This document shows positions 1-7,302 of a stretch of DNA of 32,529 nucleotides, piece by piece. The position numbers were made by a program, and so were the translations under genes. The stretch is from a virus, in the IMG/VR virus record IMGVR_UViG_3300028430_000414, positions 1 to 32,529 of that record; one strand, 5' to 3'. A model generated the notes under the pieces. The model saw only the letters and a program-made list of their open reading frames with translations. It was not told the origin of the DNA and did not search any database. Positions within the stretch are counted from its first letter, which is position 1, and every line of letters begins with the position of its first letter.

Positions 1-1
1 G

Positions 2-151
2 ATAAGTCAGATTCTGGCAGGTCTTAGTAAAACTCCAGAGCAGGAGATTATTAACATCCAAAAAGATAAGAATGGAAACATTAAGGTTAATATTAATGGA
101 GAGGTCGAGATAAGTATTTCATCTAAACAAAGAAAGAGAGGAAAATTTTGA
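2..151 (+). CDS. C-terminal end of an unknown protein (cut by window edge)
   Basis: An open frame runs from the first bases of the window to a TGA at 149-151 and gives 49 residues with no stop. The peptide is charged, rich in Asn, Lys, Ile and Glu, and ends in a basic tail (KQRKRGKF). The alternating pattern around NGNIKVNINGEVEIS looks like a beta-hairpin. Its start lies outside the window. The next small frame begins inside its last codons and the downstream genes follow on the same strand, so it looks like the end of an upstream operon member. I do not recognise a family, and the short length makes the call tentative. Confidence 0.45.
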   Translation: MSQILAGLSKTPEQEIINIQKDKNGNIKVNINGEVEISISSKQRKRGKF

Positions 152-225
152 AAGAAATCAGTCAAGTTAAATCTCGTTTAATAAAAGCTATAAACAGGGA
201 AAGGAATAAAAATGAAAGAAAGTAA
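148..225 (+). CDS. Possible 25-residue small protein with TTG start
   Basis: A TTG codon at 148 overlaps the preceding stop (TTGA) and is preceded by a purine-rich GAGAGG at 136-141 with about six bases of spacing. The frame stays open to TAA at 223-225, 14 bases inside the next gene. The predicted peptide is strongly basic (many Lys and Arg). Position, spacing and overlapping junctions match how neighbouring genes are coupled, but the length is minimal and no family is recognisable. It may instead be only a leader that carries ribosomes to the ATG at 212. Confidence 0.25.
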   Translation: MKEISQVKSRLIKAINRERNKNERK

Positions 226-487
226 AATCTACATCATGGAATTGATTCGGGACGGAGACTATTTGGGCGAGGTGACTGGAGAAGTGGTTTATGTTTATCG
301 TTCGGAGCGCACTGCGGTTCCGTATCAAGAAGGATTCGCGTCTTTCGAAACCTCGGAGCTTCACAAGATTGAAGTTGACCCGCTGGTGGAACTGATAACG
401 GAAGAAGGTAAAGTCATTTCCGATTTTGCGTTGACAGCCACGGAAATAAAAACGATCAAAGAAAAAGCCATGAAAGGAAATTTATGA
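212..487 (+). CDS. Hypothetical acidic phage protein, 91 aa
   Basis: The ATG at 212 follows an AAGGA-type ribosome site at about 201-206. The 91-residue product begins with an MKESKIYIMELIRDG segment and has many Glu residues. A beta-strand-rich N-terminal half is followed by a helical C-terminus (TATEIKTIKEKAMKG). There is no signal peptide or membrane segment. Its stop overlaps the ATG of the ribbon-helix-helix gene (ATGA at 484-487), so the two are probably translated together. I do not recognise the family. It resembles the many small accessory proteins of phage early or replication regions. Confidence 0.6.
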   Translation: MKESKIYIMELIRDGDYLGEVTGEVVYVYRSERTAVPYQEGFASFETSELHKIEVDPLVELITEEGKVISDFALTATEIKTIKEKAMKGNL

Positions 488-690
488 AACCCAAAAAACT
501 GACCGACGCACTAAAGCCGGACGAAAACCCGATTCACATTTCGGCGCGCGTTCCAGAGTCGCTTCACAGACGCGTGAAAGAGTTGCTGAAAAAGGACGGA
601 AAAAGCGTCAATGATCTGGTTCTCGCGGCGTTCAAGATTTATTTTGAAGAAAAAACTCACGCGACTGCGGAAGGTCGTTCAAAAGAATAA
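484..690 (+). CDS. Ribbon-helix-helix (CopG/Arc-like) DNA-binding protein
   Basis: This 68-residue protein has the signature of a ribbon-helix-helix fold. A short beta strand (HISARVPESLHRRV, about residues 19-32) is followed by a helix, a turn (KDGKSVNDLV) and a second helix ending near FEEK. Such proteins dimerise and insert the paired strands into the major groove, often as small repressors or toxin-antitoxin regulators. It overlaps the upstream 91-residue gene by four bases. Its last 59 bases are antisense to the 3' end of the VRR-NUC gene on the other strand. A regulatory role for this region is inferred. No operator was identified. Confidence 0.7.
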   Translation: MKPKKLTDALKPDENPIHISARVPESLHRRVKELLKKDGKSVNDLVLAAFKIYFEEKTHATAEGRSKE

Positions 691-1063
691 AAACCTTTTC
701 TTGAATATCAGGCGCGTTCACCCATCGGGTAAAGAGCGCGCGCAAGTGCTGTTCCCCGTCCGTAACGCACGCAAAACACCCCTGCTTGATTTTCCTAATC
801 AAAAACTCCCGTTGGTGGCGCGAGCCCTTGGCGTTGATCACTGAGCGCTTGCCAGGGGCCTTGAGCTCAATCCATACCGAAGTAGGGCCATAGTTTCCAA
901 TCAAGTCAGGGAGCGACTCCGAAGCCTGGCGGCGCAAGTATCGACCGGCCATTGGGTTCCAAACTGCCGACGTGTCGACCACGCTCAAGTCCATTCCGGC
1001 GCGATTCGCCCACGCGAGAACTTCGGGCTCGGTGATAGTTTTTTCGGGTCCAGAATTTCTCAT
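632..1063 (-). CDS. VRR-NUC domain nuclease
   Basis: This is a 143-residue protein with the VRR-NUC (PD-(D/E)XK superfamily) core. Asp53 sits in LPDLIG, Glu66 and Lys68 in WIELKAPG, and then comes a helix with RHQREFLIRKIKQG and a strand ending CFACVTDG. These stand-alone phage nucleases are related to Holliday-junction resolvases and cut branched DNA during replication or packaging. It is the only minus-strand gene in the first 2.1 kb. It is convergent with the ribbon-helix-helix gene (59-base overlap) and divergent from the HNH gene. No good Shine-Dalgarno site is visible before the ATG at 1063, so the exact start is uncertain. Confidence 0.85.
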   Translation of the reverse strand: MRNSGPEKTITEPEVLAWANRAGMDLSVVDTSAVWNPMAGRYLRRQASESLPDLIGNYGPTSVWIELKAPGKRSVINAKGSRHQREFLIRKIKQGCFACVTDGEQHLRALFTRWVNAPDIQEKVFILLNDLPQSREFFLQNKS

Positions 1064-1099
1064 TTGCGCATCCAGTCAACTTGTGTTTCAATCGATCTT

Positions 1100-1396
1100 A
1101 TGAGCGAGTCAACCAAAGAGTCAATCTATGCCAAGATTCGAACGCAAAGGTGCCTGGTTTGCTCGTCCCGCGAAGTGGACGTCGCGCACATTAGAACACG
1201 CGGAGCGGGCGGCCCTGACCGCGAATTCAATCTCATGCCGCTCTGTCGATTGCACCACACCCAACAACATCAGATCGGAATTGTCACGTTCGCAAGGCGT
1301 TATCCGACGGTTGCGGCCTATATGGGCGTAGCTGGGTGGCGAGTCGAGAACGGTCGCCTTTGGAATGATCAACTAGGACCTGAAGCCCTGCCGTGA
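1100..1396 (+). CDS. HNH endonuclease-like protein
   Basis: From the ATG at 1100 the product has 98 residues. A zinc-ribbon pair (Cys18, Cys21) is followed by a histidine motif (DVAHIRTRG, His30), the Asn/Leu segment EFNLMPLC and the end of the HNH core (CRLHHTQQH, Cys49, His52, His53). This arrangement fits the small phage HNH proteins resembling DUF968 and NinG-type nucleases, which act in recombination. A TTG at 1064 would add 12 residues that carry no recognisable motif. Neither start has a clear ribosome site. The gene is divergent from the VRR-NUC gene, so two DNA-processing nucleases lie side by side. Confidence 0.75.
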   Translation: MSESTKESIYAKIRTQRCLVCSSREVDVAHIRTRGAGGPDREFNLMPLCRLHHTQQHQIGIVTFARRYPTVAAYMGVAGWRVENGRLWNDQLGPEALP

Positions 1397-1411
1397 TAGG
1401 CTGAGGTCGCA

Positions 1412-2014
1412 ATGGACCAAGACTCAATGCAATTCATAGTCGATAAATCCCTGGGAGTGATGGGCCTGGCCCTTTTAGGCTTCATGGCGCGGTCGTGGGT
1501 GAACGCACTGGAGTCGAAGTTTGATCAGATAGCCATGGTCCAAGAAAATCGCGCCAAGGACCTGGAAGCGCGTTTAACAAGCATGGAAGGCAAGTACCGC
1601 GACGTTCTTGACATCGTTCTGTCGAAATTCAGCGCCTGGGAAGACCGAATTGCGAATCTTTTGCTGAAAGTAAAGGACTCAAGTCCAGCTCAGCTCAAGG
1701 ACGAGGTCGACAAATTCAGGGCTGAGGCGAAAAACGACATAGATACAATGAAACTTGAAGTCGAGCGCGTGCGCGTGGACGTGAATAAAATTGCTCAAAC
1801 TCCGGGCATTGATGATAAGATCAAAACAAGTTTAGTTGATAAGCTCACCGAGTTCGAGCGGCAGTTCCTCGAACGCATCACCAATTCTGAAAAGCGAATA
1901 AGCTTGATCATTAAGATGGTGGGCACGCTGAACAACTCCGTAAAAACCCACGAATTTAAGATCAACAACCTAACACTGACGATGGTGAGCAAGTCAGATG
2001 ATAGTGGCAATTGA
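1412..2014 (+). CDS. Membrane-anchored coiled-coil protein, unknown function
   Basis: The ATG at 1412 has a GAGGT site just upstream. The 200-residue product starts with a short hydrophobic segment (about residues 13-27, LGVMGLALLGFMA) that could anchor it in the inner membrane. A long, highly charged helical region follows to about residue 190. Heptad-like Leu/Ile spacing suggests an extended coiled coil interrupted near TPGIDDK. No enzymatic motif is visible. It lies between the HNH gene and the convergent endolysin gene. It might be an exclusion, lysis-accessory or membrane-tethering protein, but this is speculation. Its 3' end overlaps a small ORF by 17 bases. Confidence 0.65.
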   Translation: MDQDSMQFIVDKSLGVMGLALLGFMARSWVNALESKFDQIAMVQENRAKDLEARLTSMEGKYRDVLDIVLSKFSAWEDRIANLLLKVKDSSPAQLKDEVDKFRAEAKNDIDTMKLEVERVRVDVNKIAQTPGIDDKIKTSLVDKLTEFERQFLERITNSEKRISLIIKMVGTLNNSVKTHEFKINNLTLTMVSKSDDSGN

Positions 2015-2156
2015 CGACGACAAACAAGTTTTCGACTTTGAATTGTTCACGAACAGCTTGCCATTCGAAGTCATCACTCAATGTATTGAAAAAACTTCTG
2101 ATTTTCGTTCTGAAGTTCTAAGAATTGTCGGCCCAAGGGACAAGGAATCCGAGTAG
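1998..2156 (+). CDS. Possible small acidic protein, 52 aa
   Basis: An ATG at 1998 lies inside the last codons of the coiled-coil gene, in another frame. It opens 52 codons to TAG at 2154-2156. The peptide is acidic (starts MIVAIDDDKQ), with mixed hydrophobic and charged residues that look like a folded or helical small protein. A weak GGTGAG lies upstream. It overlaps the preceding gene by 17 bases, in the style of coupled phage genes. It also overlaps the 3' end of the convergent endolysin gene by 39 bases. No family is recognised. Confidence 0.4.
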   Translation: MIVAIDDDKQVFDFELFTNSLPFEVITQCIEKTSDFRSEVLRIVGPRDKESE

Positions 2157-2648
2157 TTTCATTTTGCCCGCCCCGTCCATAGAGCGAGTCTTCTCGTAAA
2201 CCCCGTCACCTTCCCTGATAACACCGTCCCCTGGACCCGTATTCCCTTCAATACAAGTGAACTGACGCGTTCTCAGGTTCAAGCCCGAGACGATGCCCGC
2301 GTGACCCGCTGTTGTGTCTCCGTGCTGCCAAATTGCCACGTATCCCGGCACTGGCGTGAACGATCGACAAGTCACTGGAGTTTTATTCCATACCGTCAAA
2401 CAGTGTTCGCTTTTGAACAACTGCGACGGTCCGATTTCATATCCTAATTCAGCCGCGACGCGATCAACCCATGCGATGTTCGCTTGAACGAAACCCATGC
2501 ACCAAGCCTCACCGACGGCTTTATTGTCCACGGCCTTTTGCCACATTTCGATGAGCTGGCCCTTGTTGTCTCCGCCGCGCTCAGTGACGCCAACCCAGCG
2601 ACGAGATTCTGCAACAAGCAATTTGAGTTTGGGATGAATTTTGTTCAT
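2118..2648 (-). CDS. Endolysin, CHAP/NlpC-P60-like peptidoglycan hydrolase
   Basis: From the ATG at 2648, which forms an ATGA overlap with the upstream gene, the protein has 176 residues. It shows the papain-like pattern of CHAP-type amidases/peptidases: catalytic Cys50 in GEAWCMGF, His116 in AGHAGIV, and a polar residue in IEGNT (Glu134 or Asn136). The segment PGYVAIW before the histidine is typical of the family. There is no signal peptide, so release would need a holin, consistent with the holin-like gene at 6493. A start 33 bases further upstream is possible but would enlarge the overlap. It is the last gene of the minus-strand late operon. Confidence 0.8.
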   Translation of the reverse strand: MNKIHPKLKLLVAESRRWVGVTERGGDNKGQLIEMWQKAVDNKAVGEAWCMGFVQANIAWVDRVAAELGYEIGPSQLFKSEHCLTVWNKTPVTCRSFTPVPGYVAIWQHGDTTAGHAGIVSGLNLRTRQFTCIEGNTGPGDGVIREGDGVYEKTRSMDGAGKMKLLGFLVPWADNS

Positions 2649-3121
2649 ATGTACTTGATCACCGACAAAACGTGGCGGCATGTTCCTGTGATTCCCGAGA
2701 CTTGAAAAGTAAGGCGCATCCCAGGGCTCATTCGAATGTATGGCAATCCGCGATTGTCCGCGGAGTCTTGCGATGTTGCCATGTTGTAGCTGATTTCATA
2801 ACCAGAATACGGAACTGAATTTCCATTCACTTGTCCGCCAGTATGATTTGGCTCGATGTTAACAAAAGAGTTCGCGCCACCAGCTCCAGCAGTGTTTCCG
2901 TAAACATGAGCAACTTTCCAAGCGCCGCTCACTGGGTCTTGAATTTCAATCAAGTATTGCCCGTTGTTGTTGATGCCTGATCCACCGTCTACAGAAATAC
3001 CCTGAACTTTTACGTGGTTGTCGCCTTCAGTTGGTTGAAAAACGACCTGAACTCCTGGCGCAGATACGGGAACAGTAATTTGTTGTGGTGTGACTTGAAT
3101 TGCGGCTGTAAAAGTTCCCAT
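2645..3121 (-). CDS. Hypothetical virion protein, beta-rich, 158 aa
   Basis: The 158-residue product is rich in Gly, Asn, Val and Thr with alternating beta-strand patterns, as in tail-tip or decoration proteins. A proline/valine-rich N-terminus (about residues 10-30) is followed by a Gly/Asn-rich middle and a C-terminal strand pair. The ATG at 3121 overlaps the preceding stop (TAATG), and its own stop overlaps the endolysin start. It has no signal peptide or enzymatic motif. From its place after the tail-hub gene I infer a minor tail or tail-tip component. I do not recognise a named family. Confidence 0.65.
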   Translation of the reverse strand: MGTFTAAIQVTPQQITVPVSAPGVQVVFQPTEGDNHVKVQGISVDGGSGINNNGQYLIEIQDPVSGAWKVAHVYGNTAGAGGANSFVNIEPNHTGGQVNGNSVPYSGYEISYNMATSQDSADNRGLPYIRMSPGMRLTFQVSGITGTCRHVLSVIKYI

Positions 3122-3648
3122 TATCTAGGCCTCCAAAATAATTTCAGACCGCAGCCTTCTTGAGGACCAGCGACTGAAGAAAGAATGTCGAATCTAATTA
3201 AATCCCAAGCGTCGAATTGAGTCTTTGACAACACTGGAGCAACGAACCCCGTCTTTGTAGACCCGTTGTAAATCGCATCAGAGGCCGCAGCGTTTTGATC
3301 AAACTTCGGAGTCGTCGAAAAAATTGAAGCATACGCGCCCGAAGCATAAGGCTTCCACTTCAAATCCAGCTCCGTAATTCCGCCAGTTGCGACCGTTGGA
3401 CCTGTGTAAATCATCGCGTAGACGACTTCGAATGGAAACGGAAATGAAACAATGCCATCGAATTGCAAATTTGGAATTGGTCCTCGGTTGTATCTGCCGT
3501 TGACCTTGAAATCAATTGTGTCGAATTGCCTGAGGTTGATGAAGTTTGTGGTCGCTCCGACTCGGCTCAAGGTTGACTCTGAAACAGCCGCGCGAAACTT
3601 AGTTTCTTCTTGCTGGATTAGGATTCTTTCTTCTGTGATTTGCGCCAC
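3121..3648 (-). CDS. Hypothetical tail-associated structural protein, 175 aa
   Basis: Translation probably starts at GTG 3648, preceded by AAGGGG at a good distance. The first 25 residues are helical and charged (ITEERILIQQEETKFR). The rest is beta-rich with many aromatic, Gly and Thr residues (FPFPFEVVYAMIYTGP). The whole looks like a small jelly-roll or sandwich virion protein with an N-terminal helical anchor. It lies between the large hub-like protein and the 158-residue gene in one coupled cluster. A minor tail-tip role is inferred from context only. Confidence 0.6.
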   Translation of the reverse strand: MAQITEERILIQQEETKFRAAVSESTLSRVGATTNFINLRQFDTIDFKVNGRYNRGPIPNLQFDGIVSFPFPFEVVYAMIYTGPTVATGGITELDLKWKPYASGAYASIFSTTPKFDQNAAASDAIYNGSTKTGFVAPVLSKTQFDAWDLIRFDILSSVAGPQEGCGLKLFWRPR

Positions 3649-3657
3649 GCTTGCCCC

Positions 3658-6135
3658 TTATATGTATCGGTAAGAATACCCGCCGTCAGCGAAACCGATC
3701 AATTTGACCTCATGAGTATTATTGATCGTGAATCCGGTCGGTGTGTCAATCTCAATTTCATTTGTGCCAGGAAAAACGGCTATGACTTCCGCCTCTGGAC
3801 TATAATCAGTATAGTCAAAATTGTTCAAACGCACGACCGCGCCGACGCGAAACTTCGGAAAATCCGCAGCTGCAACCTCAAACCTGATTTGCGACGTCGC
3901 GAATAGCACCGGAACATTCGGCGAAAAGAACGCGTGCTGCGCTTTTAAGCTGGCGTTCGTGTTCGGATTCGTGTCCGTAGGATACAACGGAACGTCCACA
4001 ATCCAATCCTCGGACGGCGCCACCGACAACGGCGGGTCGATGAGCATTGAATCAGGGAATGTTCCCAGCGCCACGATTTCAGACTCCTCAACGAATGACC
4101 AATCTGGAGAGTGAACAATGATCGGAAATCCGACGTAGTCTTCCCACTTTTTTACTTCGTTTTGAAATGATTTTGTTCCCCATGATTTCTTCAGTCGCAA
4201 GCGGTCCACGCCAGAGTCAGCGTCAATTTTTGAGCTTGGAGAAATCACTCCGTAGCGGTCATTGAATTCAAAAGCAGTATTCAATAAATCGAAAGACGTT
4301 TCTCCGGTCTTGTTGTCGATTGTTTTATTGATGACTTCCATGTACTTCTTGATGCCTTGGCGGTTTCCTGTGGACGCGTCAGTCAGTTTCAAAGAAGCGT
4401 AGTCAACAAGCACAATGTCGCTGATTTCAATGGGATATCCAATTCCGTAAATGAGCTTCACGCCTTGAATGAACTCCGCGCCGAATCTATATCTGGCAAG
4501 CAATCGCTCACTCGATAAGTTTGACAGAAGCGTTGCCGCCAGGTCGGTTCTCATCCCGCGCGAAGCGATGGACATTTTCTTGTCACCAGTTGGAATTCGC
4601 AGCTGTGATTCTTCGCTCACGAAACTTCTCACGCGTCGATATTTATCTTCGAGATATTCGTGGTCGTATTTAAACTCGATTTTGTTGAAGAAATTAGAAA
4701 CAATGGAGCGTCGAACTTTTAAGTCCTTCGCGTTTTGCACATTGCTGACGTCGAGTGTTTGAATAAAGTTTGAAGCAATCGGCCCAATGGTGTATGTCGC
4801 CGAAGTTCGACCTGATCTCGGAACGCTGAAAACCGCCATCGGCAAAAACAATTCTCGCTCAATAAAGTCTTTTGTCACCTCGATATTGAACTCTGTGAAA
4901 TCGAAAGTGAATGTCGACAGGAAAGTATCACGGATGAATTCATGTCTTGCGACGTCGACTTCAGCCGGAGTCATTTTCAATCCGATTCCGAGCGAGTCAT
5001 ATTTTGAGCGAAACGAAATCAATGCCTGTGAATTGAACTCATCGACAAGCTGCGCGCCGTCCACGATCACGAATGATCCGTCATTGGTTTTATCGACCTC
5101 CACAATTTGGCGCATTGTGAATACGTTTTCTGGAAAAATTGCGGACGCACTTGTTATCCAATCACCAGGAGTGATGCCATATTCTTCAATGACGTCGATG
5201 CCTTCGAAGAAAATTGCGTTCTGTTGAGGCTGCCCGACTCCGATATTGTTGAAGTATGTGGCCGGAACCGCATTGACAAAATAGTCATTCCATCCCGACA
5301 GCATTAGTTTTAACGCCAGGTCGATTCCGTTGCCTTGAAGTCTAACGCCTTTAGAAACCTCGGCTTGATCGTCGTGTGAGTCCGCGACAGTGTTTAAATA
5401 CGCGCGCGTGACGTTTTGCAGGTCGTTGCCGCTAACAGTTTCGTACTTGAAAATTTCGTCATCAATTTGCGCCAGGAATTCAATCGCTGGGTCGGGTTGT
5501 CCGTCTGGACCGTTCACTACTTGCGGAAACGTGCTGGCATCTAGCAACGAGAGTGAAGTCAATGGCCCGTTCGTGATCGCGCCGTTCAGGTCCGTCGTGT
5601 CGTTGTCAAACAATGGCCGTCTTCGCTTTTCGTCCGCGCTCGACAGCAATAGATTGACGTATCCCGCGCCCGCATCGACGTCGGAAATAATGCCACGAAA
5701 AATGACGTCATAGTCTTCTGGATATGATGTTTCAAGAAACCCCACGGACACAACGCAATCGCGTCCGATGATTTCCTCAAGCTCAAATCCAGGGCTGATG
5801 AGACGAGAAATTTCTTCGTTCTTATCTATCAGACTGATAGTCATGTTTGAAATCGACGTTCCTTGCGCGCGATCTGGCTGGAGTTTTTGGCTGATTCTCG
5901 TTGTCGACCCACCGCCAGAACCGAAGCTCATGTATGTGGATTGATTCTTGATGAGGCGAACGCCGCCAATCACCCAGTCGTCGCCGATTTCTAGGCCCTC
6001 ATCCCCAATTCGAATGTATTCATTTATCCCGGCAGAAGTAAAAATCTTATCGTAGCCGTTGATTTTGAAAACAATGGTGGGAGTCGTTGAGATTTTCTGA
6101 GCTGCCGCGCGCGCGTTGGGTGTTAGATCAATCAT
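3658..6135 (-). CDS. Large tail protein, probable tail hub / tip
   Basis: This 825-residue protein has features of siphovirus tail-tip hub proteins. The N-terminal domain starts IDLTPNARAAAQ and has beta-rich segments such as FRGIISDVDAGAGYVNLLL. A module around residues 215-260 has DDEIFKYETVSGNDLQ followed by VTRAYLNT, a pattern common in phage tail hub proteins. The C-terminal third contains beta-barrel-like segments (FRVGAVVRLNNFDY and EIEIDTPTGF). It begins eight bases inside the end of the lipoprotein gene. Role: it would close the tail tube at the distal end and carry receptor-binding parts. The family assignment is inferred from pattern and position, not from a search. Confidence 0.65.
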   Translation of the reverse strand: MIDLTPNARAAAQKISTTPTIVFKINGYDKIFTSAGINEYIRIGDEGLEIGDDWVIGGVRLIKNQSTYMSFGSGGGSTTRISQKLQPDRAQGTSISNMTISLIDKNEEISRLISPGFELEEIIGRDCVVSVGFLETSYPEDYDVIFRGIISDVDAGAGYVNLLLSSADEKRRRPLFDNDTTDLNGAITNGPLTSLSLLDASTFPQVVNGPDGQPDPAIEFLAQIDDEIFKYETVSGNDLQNVTRAYLNTVADSHDDQAEVSKGVRLQGNGIDLALKLMLSGWNDYFVNAVPATYFNNIGVGQPQQNAIFFEGIDVIEEYGITPGDWITSASAIFPENVFTMRQIVEVDKTNDGSFVIVDGAQLVDEFNSQALISFRSKYDSLGIGLKMTPAEVDVARHEFIRDTFLSTFTFDFTEFNIEVTKDFIERELFLPMAVFSVPRSGRTSATYTIGPIASNFIQTLDVSNVQNAKDLKVRRSIVSNFFNKIEFKYDHEYLEDKYRRVRSFVSEESQLRIPTGDKKMSIASRGMRTDLAATLLSNLSSERLLARYRFGAEFIQGVKLIYGIGYPIEISDIVLVDYASLKLTDASTGNRQGIKKYMEVINKTIDNKTGETSFDLLNTAFEFNDRYGVISPSSKIDADSGVDRLRLKKSWGTKSFQNEVKKWEDYVGFPIIVHSPDWSFVEESEIVALGTFPDSMLIDPPLSVAPSEDWIVDVPLYPTDTNPNTNASLKAQHAFFSPNVPVLFATSQIRFEVAAADFPKFRVGAVVRLNNFDYTDYSPEAEVIAVFPGTNEIEIDTPTGFTINNTHEVKLIGFADGGYSYRYI

Positions 6136-6415
6136 TTTCCCTCACAAGGTCCTCAATGACTTTATCAAACTCCGTGCGCGAAATGCACATAAATTGCGTA
6201 GCGGTTTTGTGGCTCAGGTCTATTTGCGCCTCGGTGTATTCGTCCAGGACGCGATAAAGAACGAGCTGCTCGTTATCTATGAGCCAAATTTCACGGTCTT
6301 TTTTTGCGCGGAACGACCCGCACGCCGTCGTAATTAGGAACGCCATTGTCAGGCACGCCAATTTCAGACTCCAAAGGACGCTGGTCTTTAGTTTCAAGCG
6401 ACGTTTTCGCAGCAT
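6128..6415 (-). CDS. Small lipoprotein, possible outer-membrane spanin subunit
   Basis: The ATG at 6415 has a strong AAGGAGG site eight bases upstream. The 95-residue product starts with a very basic segment (RKRRLKLK) and a hydrophobic stretch to residue 31, ending ITTAC with Cys32 as the likely lipidated residue. The residue at -3 is Thr rather than the usual Leu/Val/Ile, so the lipobox is imperfect. The mature part is about 63 residues, with no proline-rich region as in lambda Rz1. It overlaps the 71-residue gene by 125 bases in another frame, reminiscent of Rz/Rz1 overlaps. A lysis role follows from the adjacent holin-like gene and is an inference. Confidence 0.6.
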   Translation of the reverse strand: MLRKRRLKLKTSVLWSLKLACLTMAFLITTACGSFRAKKDREIWLIDNEQLVLYRVLDEYTEAQIDLSHKTATQFMCISRTEFDKVIEDLVREND

Positions 6416-6506
6416 CCTTCAAATCCTCCTTGCGTTTAAAAAGCCTCCACGCCTTGAAGGCCTCGTAAATTTCCAGCACTAAATTGATAAAGCTATTTAG
6501 ATTCAC
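6291..6506 (-). CDS. Hypothetical 71-aa protein overlapping the lipoprotein gene
   Basis: The GTG at 6506 overlaps the end of the holin-like gene by 14 bases but has only a weak ribosome site. The 71-residue product has an amphipathic N-terminal helix (FINLVLEIYEAFKAWRLFKR), a charged middle and a basic, proline-containing tail (VVPRKKRP). It lies where an inner-membrane spanin would be expected, between holin and lipoprotein. However, its N-terminal segment contains several charged residues and is a poor transmembrane helix, so I do not assign it as a spanin. Its 3' half is shared with the lipoprotein gene in a different frame. Confidence 0.45.
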   Translation of the reverse strand: MNLNSFINLVLEIYEAFKAWRLFKRKEDLKDAAKTSLETKDQRPLESEIGVPDNGVPNYDGVRVVPRKKRP

Positions 6507-6741
6507 TTTGCTTTTTCAATTCTTCGTATGCCTCTTGAAGTTTCTTCGTGTTCGGATTGACCCCGATAGTCGGAAGCCAGTGCAAAACCTTTTGAAACTT
6601 CTGAACGATGGCATCAACCTTTTCGTCATCCGCTTTTGACGGCGTGATTCGAACCAGAATAGTCGCCAGAACGCTCAACGCCATTCCAAGCAACGCGATC
6701 AATTGAATGATATCAGGGATTTTTTCGAGCAACGGATGCAT
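6493..6741 (-). CDS. Holin-like membrane protein
   Basis: This 82-residue protein has one clear transmembrane segment (about residues 11-30, IIQLIALLGMALSVLATILV). A short N-terminus precedes it, and a charged C-terminal helix with many Lys and Glu follows. Holins of this class oligomerise in the inner membrane and open it at the lysis time so that the endolysin can reach the wall. A GGAGGA site sits six bases before the ATG at 6741. It is followed by two overlapping small genes, one a lipoprotein, which makes a lysis group. The endolysin itself is about 4 kb further downstream. A non-lytic small membrane protein remains possible. Confidence 0.55.
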   Translation of the reverse strand: MHPLLEKIPDIIQLIALLGMALSVLATILVRITPSKADDEKVDAIVQKFQKVLHWLPTIGVNPNTKKLQEAYEELKKQSESK

Positions 6742-7302
6742 TTAGTCCTCCAATGATTGTAAAAACGCCTGACATTTTGCGATCACAGCGGCCTTTTCTT
6801 GAGCCGTGAAAAACGCGGAAACATCTGACGCGGTTAAAACATCAATAAACGTTGTGATATTTCCAGACCAAAGATTTTCTCTCAGGCCTGCAATGAGTGG
6901 CGTCGACATAAATGCGTCAACCTGTGAACTAAGAAGACCTTTCGACTCGTTGATCAATGAAATCTCATCAATCATTTGTTCACCAAAAGCTCTCTTGAGT
7001 CGGCGCTCGTTGAGCTTTTTTTGCATGAGTTCTTGAGCGGTAACATCGACGTATTCCACTTGATATTGATTTGGAATCGTAACAATTGGCTCCATCAACT
7101 GAACGCCATATTGCTCCGTAATGCGGCTTATTTCACTAGCTAATTCTTCCGCAGTAAGACTTGAAAGCAAATATGAACCAGCTGGTTTTCCAAAAGCCAT
7201 TGTCGTCTTAATGACATCGTACCATTCTTCGCAAGCTGCTTGTGTTGGAAAAATTGCCTTGTGAGTGACAGTTCCATTTTTTGAAATTCTGACTTCGATC
7301 AT
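6742..7302 (-). CDS. Hypothetical protein coupled to a tail fibre gene, 186 aa
   Basis: I choose the ATG at 7302 because it forms a TAATG overlap with the fibre stop and has GGAGA upstream. A start 15 bases earlier is also open. The protein begins with a beta-hairpin (IEVRISKNGTVTHKAIFP) and continues as a mostly helical body with many Glu, Lys and Ala. No catalytic motif or membrane segment is visible. Genes that directly follow a fibre and are of this size are often fibre-assembly chaperones. That role is an inference from position, since no chaperone family signature is recognised. Confidence 0.6.
   Translation of the reverse strand: MIEVRISKNGTVTHKAIFPTQAACEEWYDVIKTTMAFGKPAGSYLLSSLTAEELASEISRITEQYGVQLMEPIVTIPNQYQVEYVDVTAQELMQKKLNERRLKRAFGEQMIDEISLINESKGLLSSQVDAFMSTPLIAGLRENLWSGNITTFIDVLTASDVSAFFTAQEKAAVIAKCQAFLQSLED

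Noticed and set aside
611-844. Plus-strand ORF of 77 codons antisense to the VRR-NUC gene
   Set aside because: Composition is basic and patternless and it has no family motif. The minus-strand frame carries the full PD-(D/E)XK motif set.
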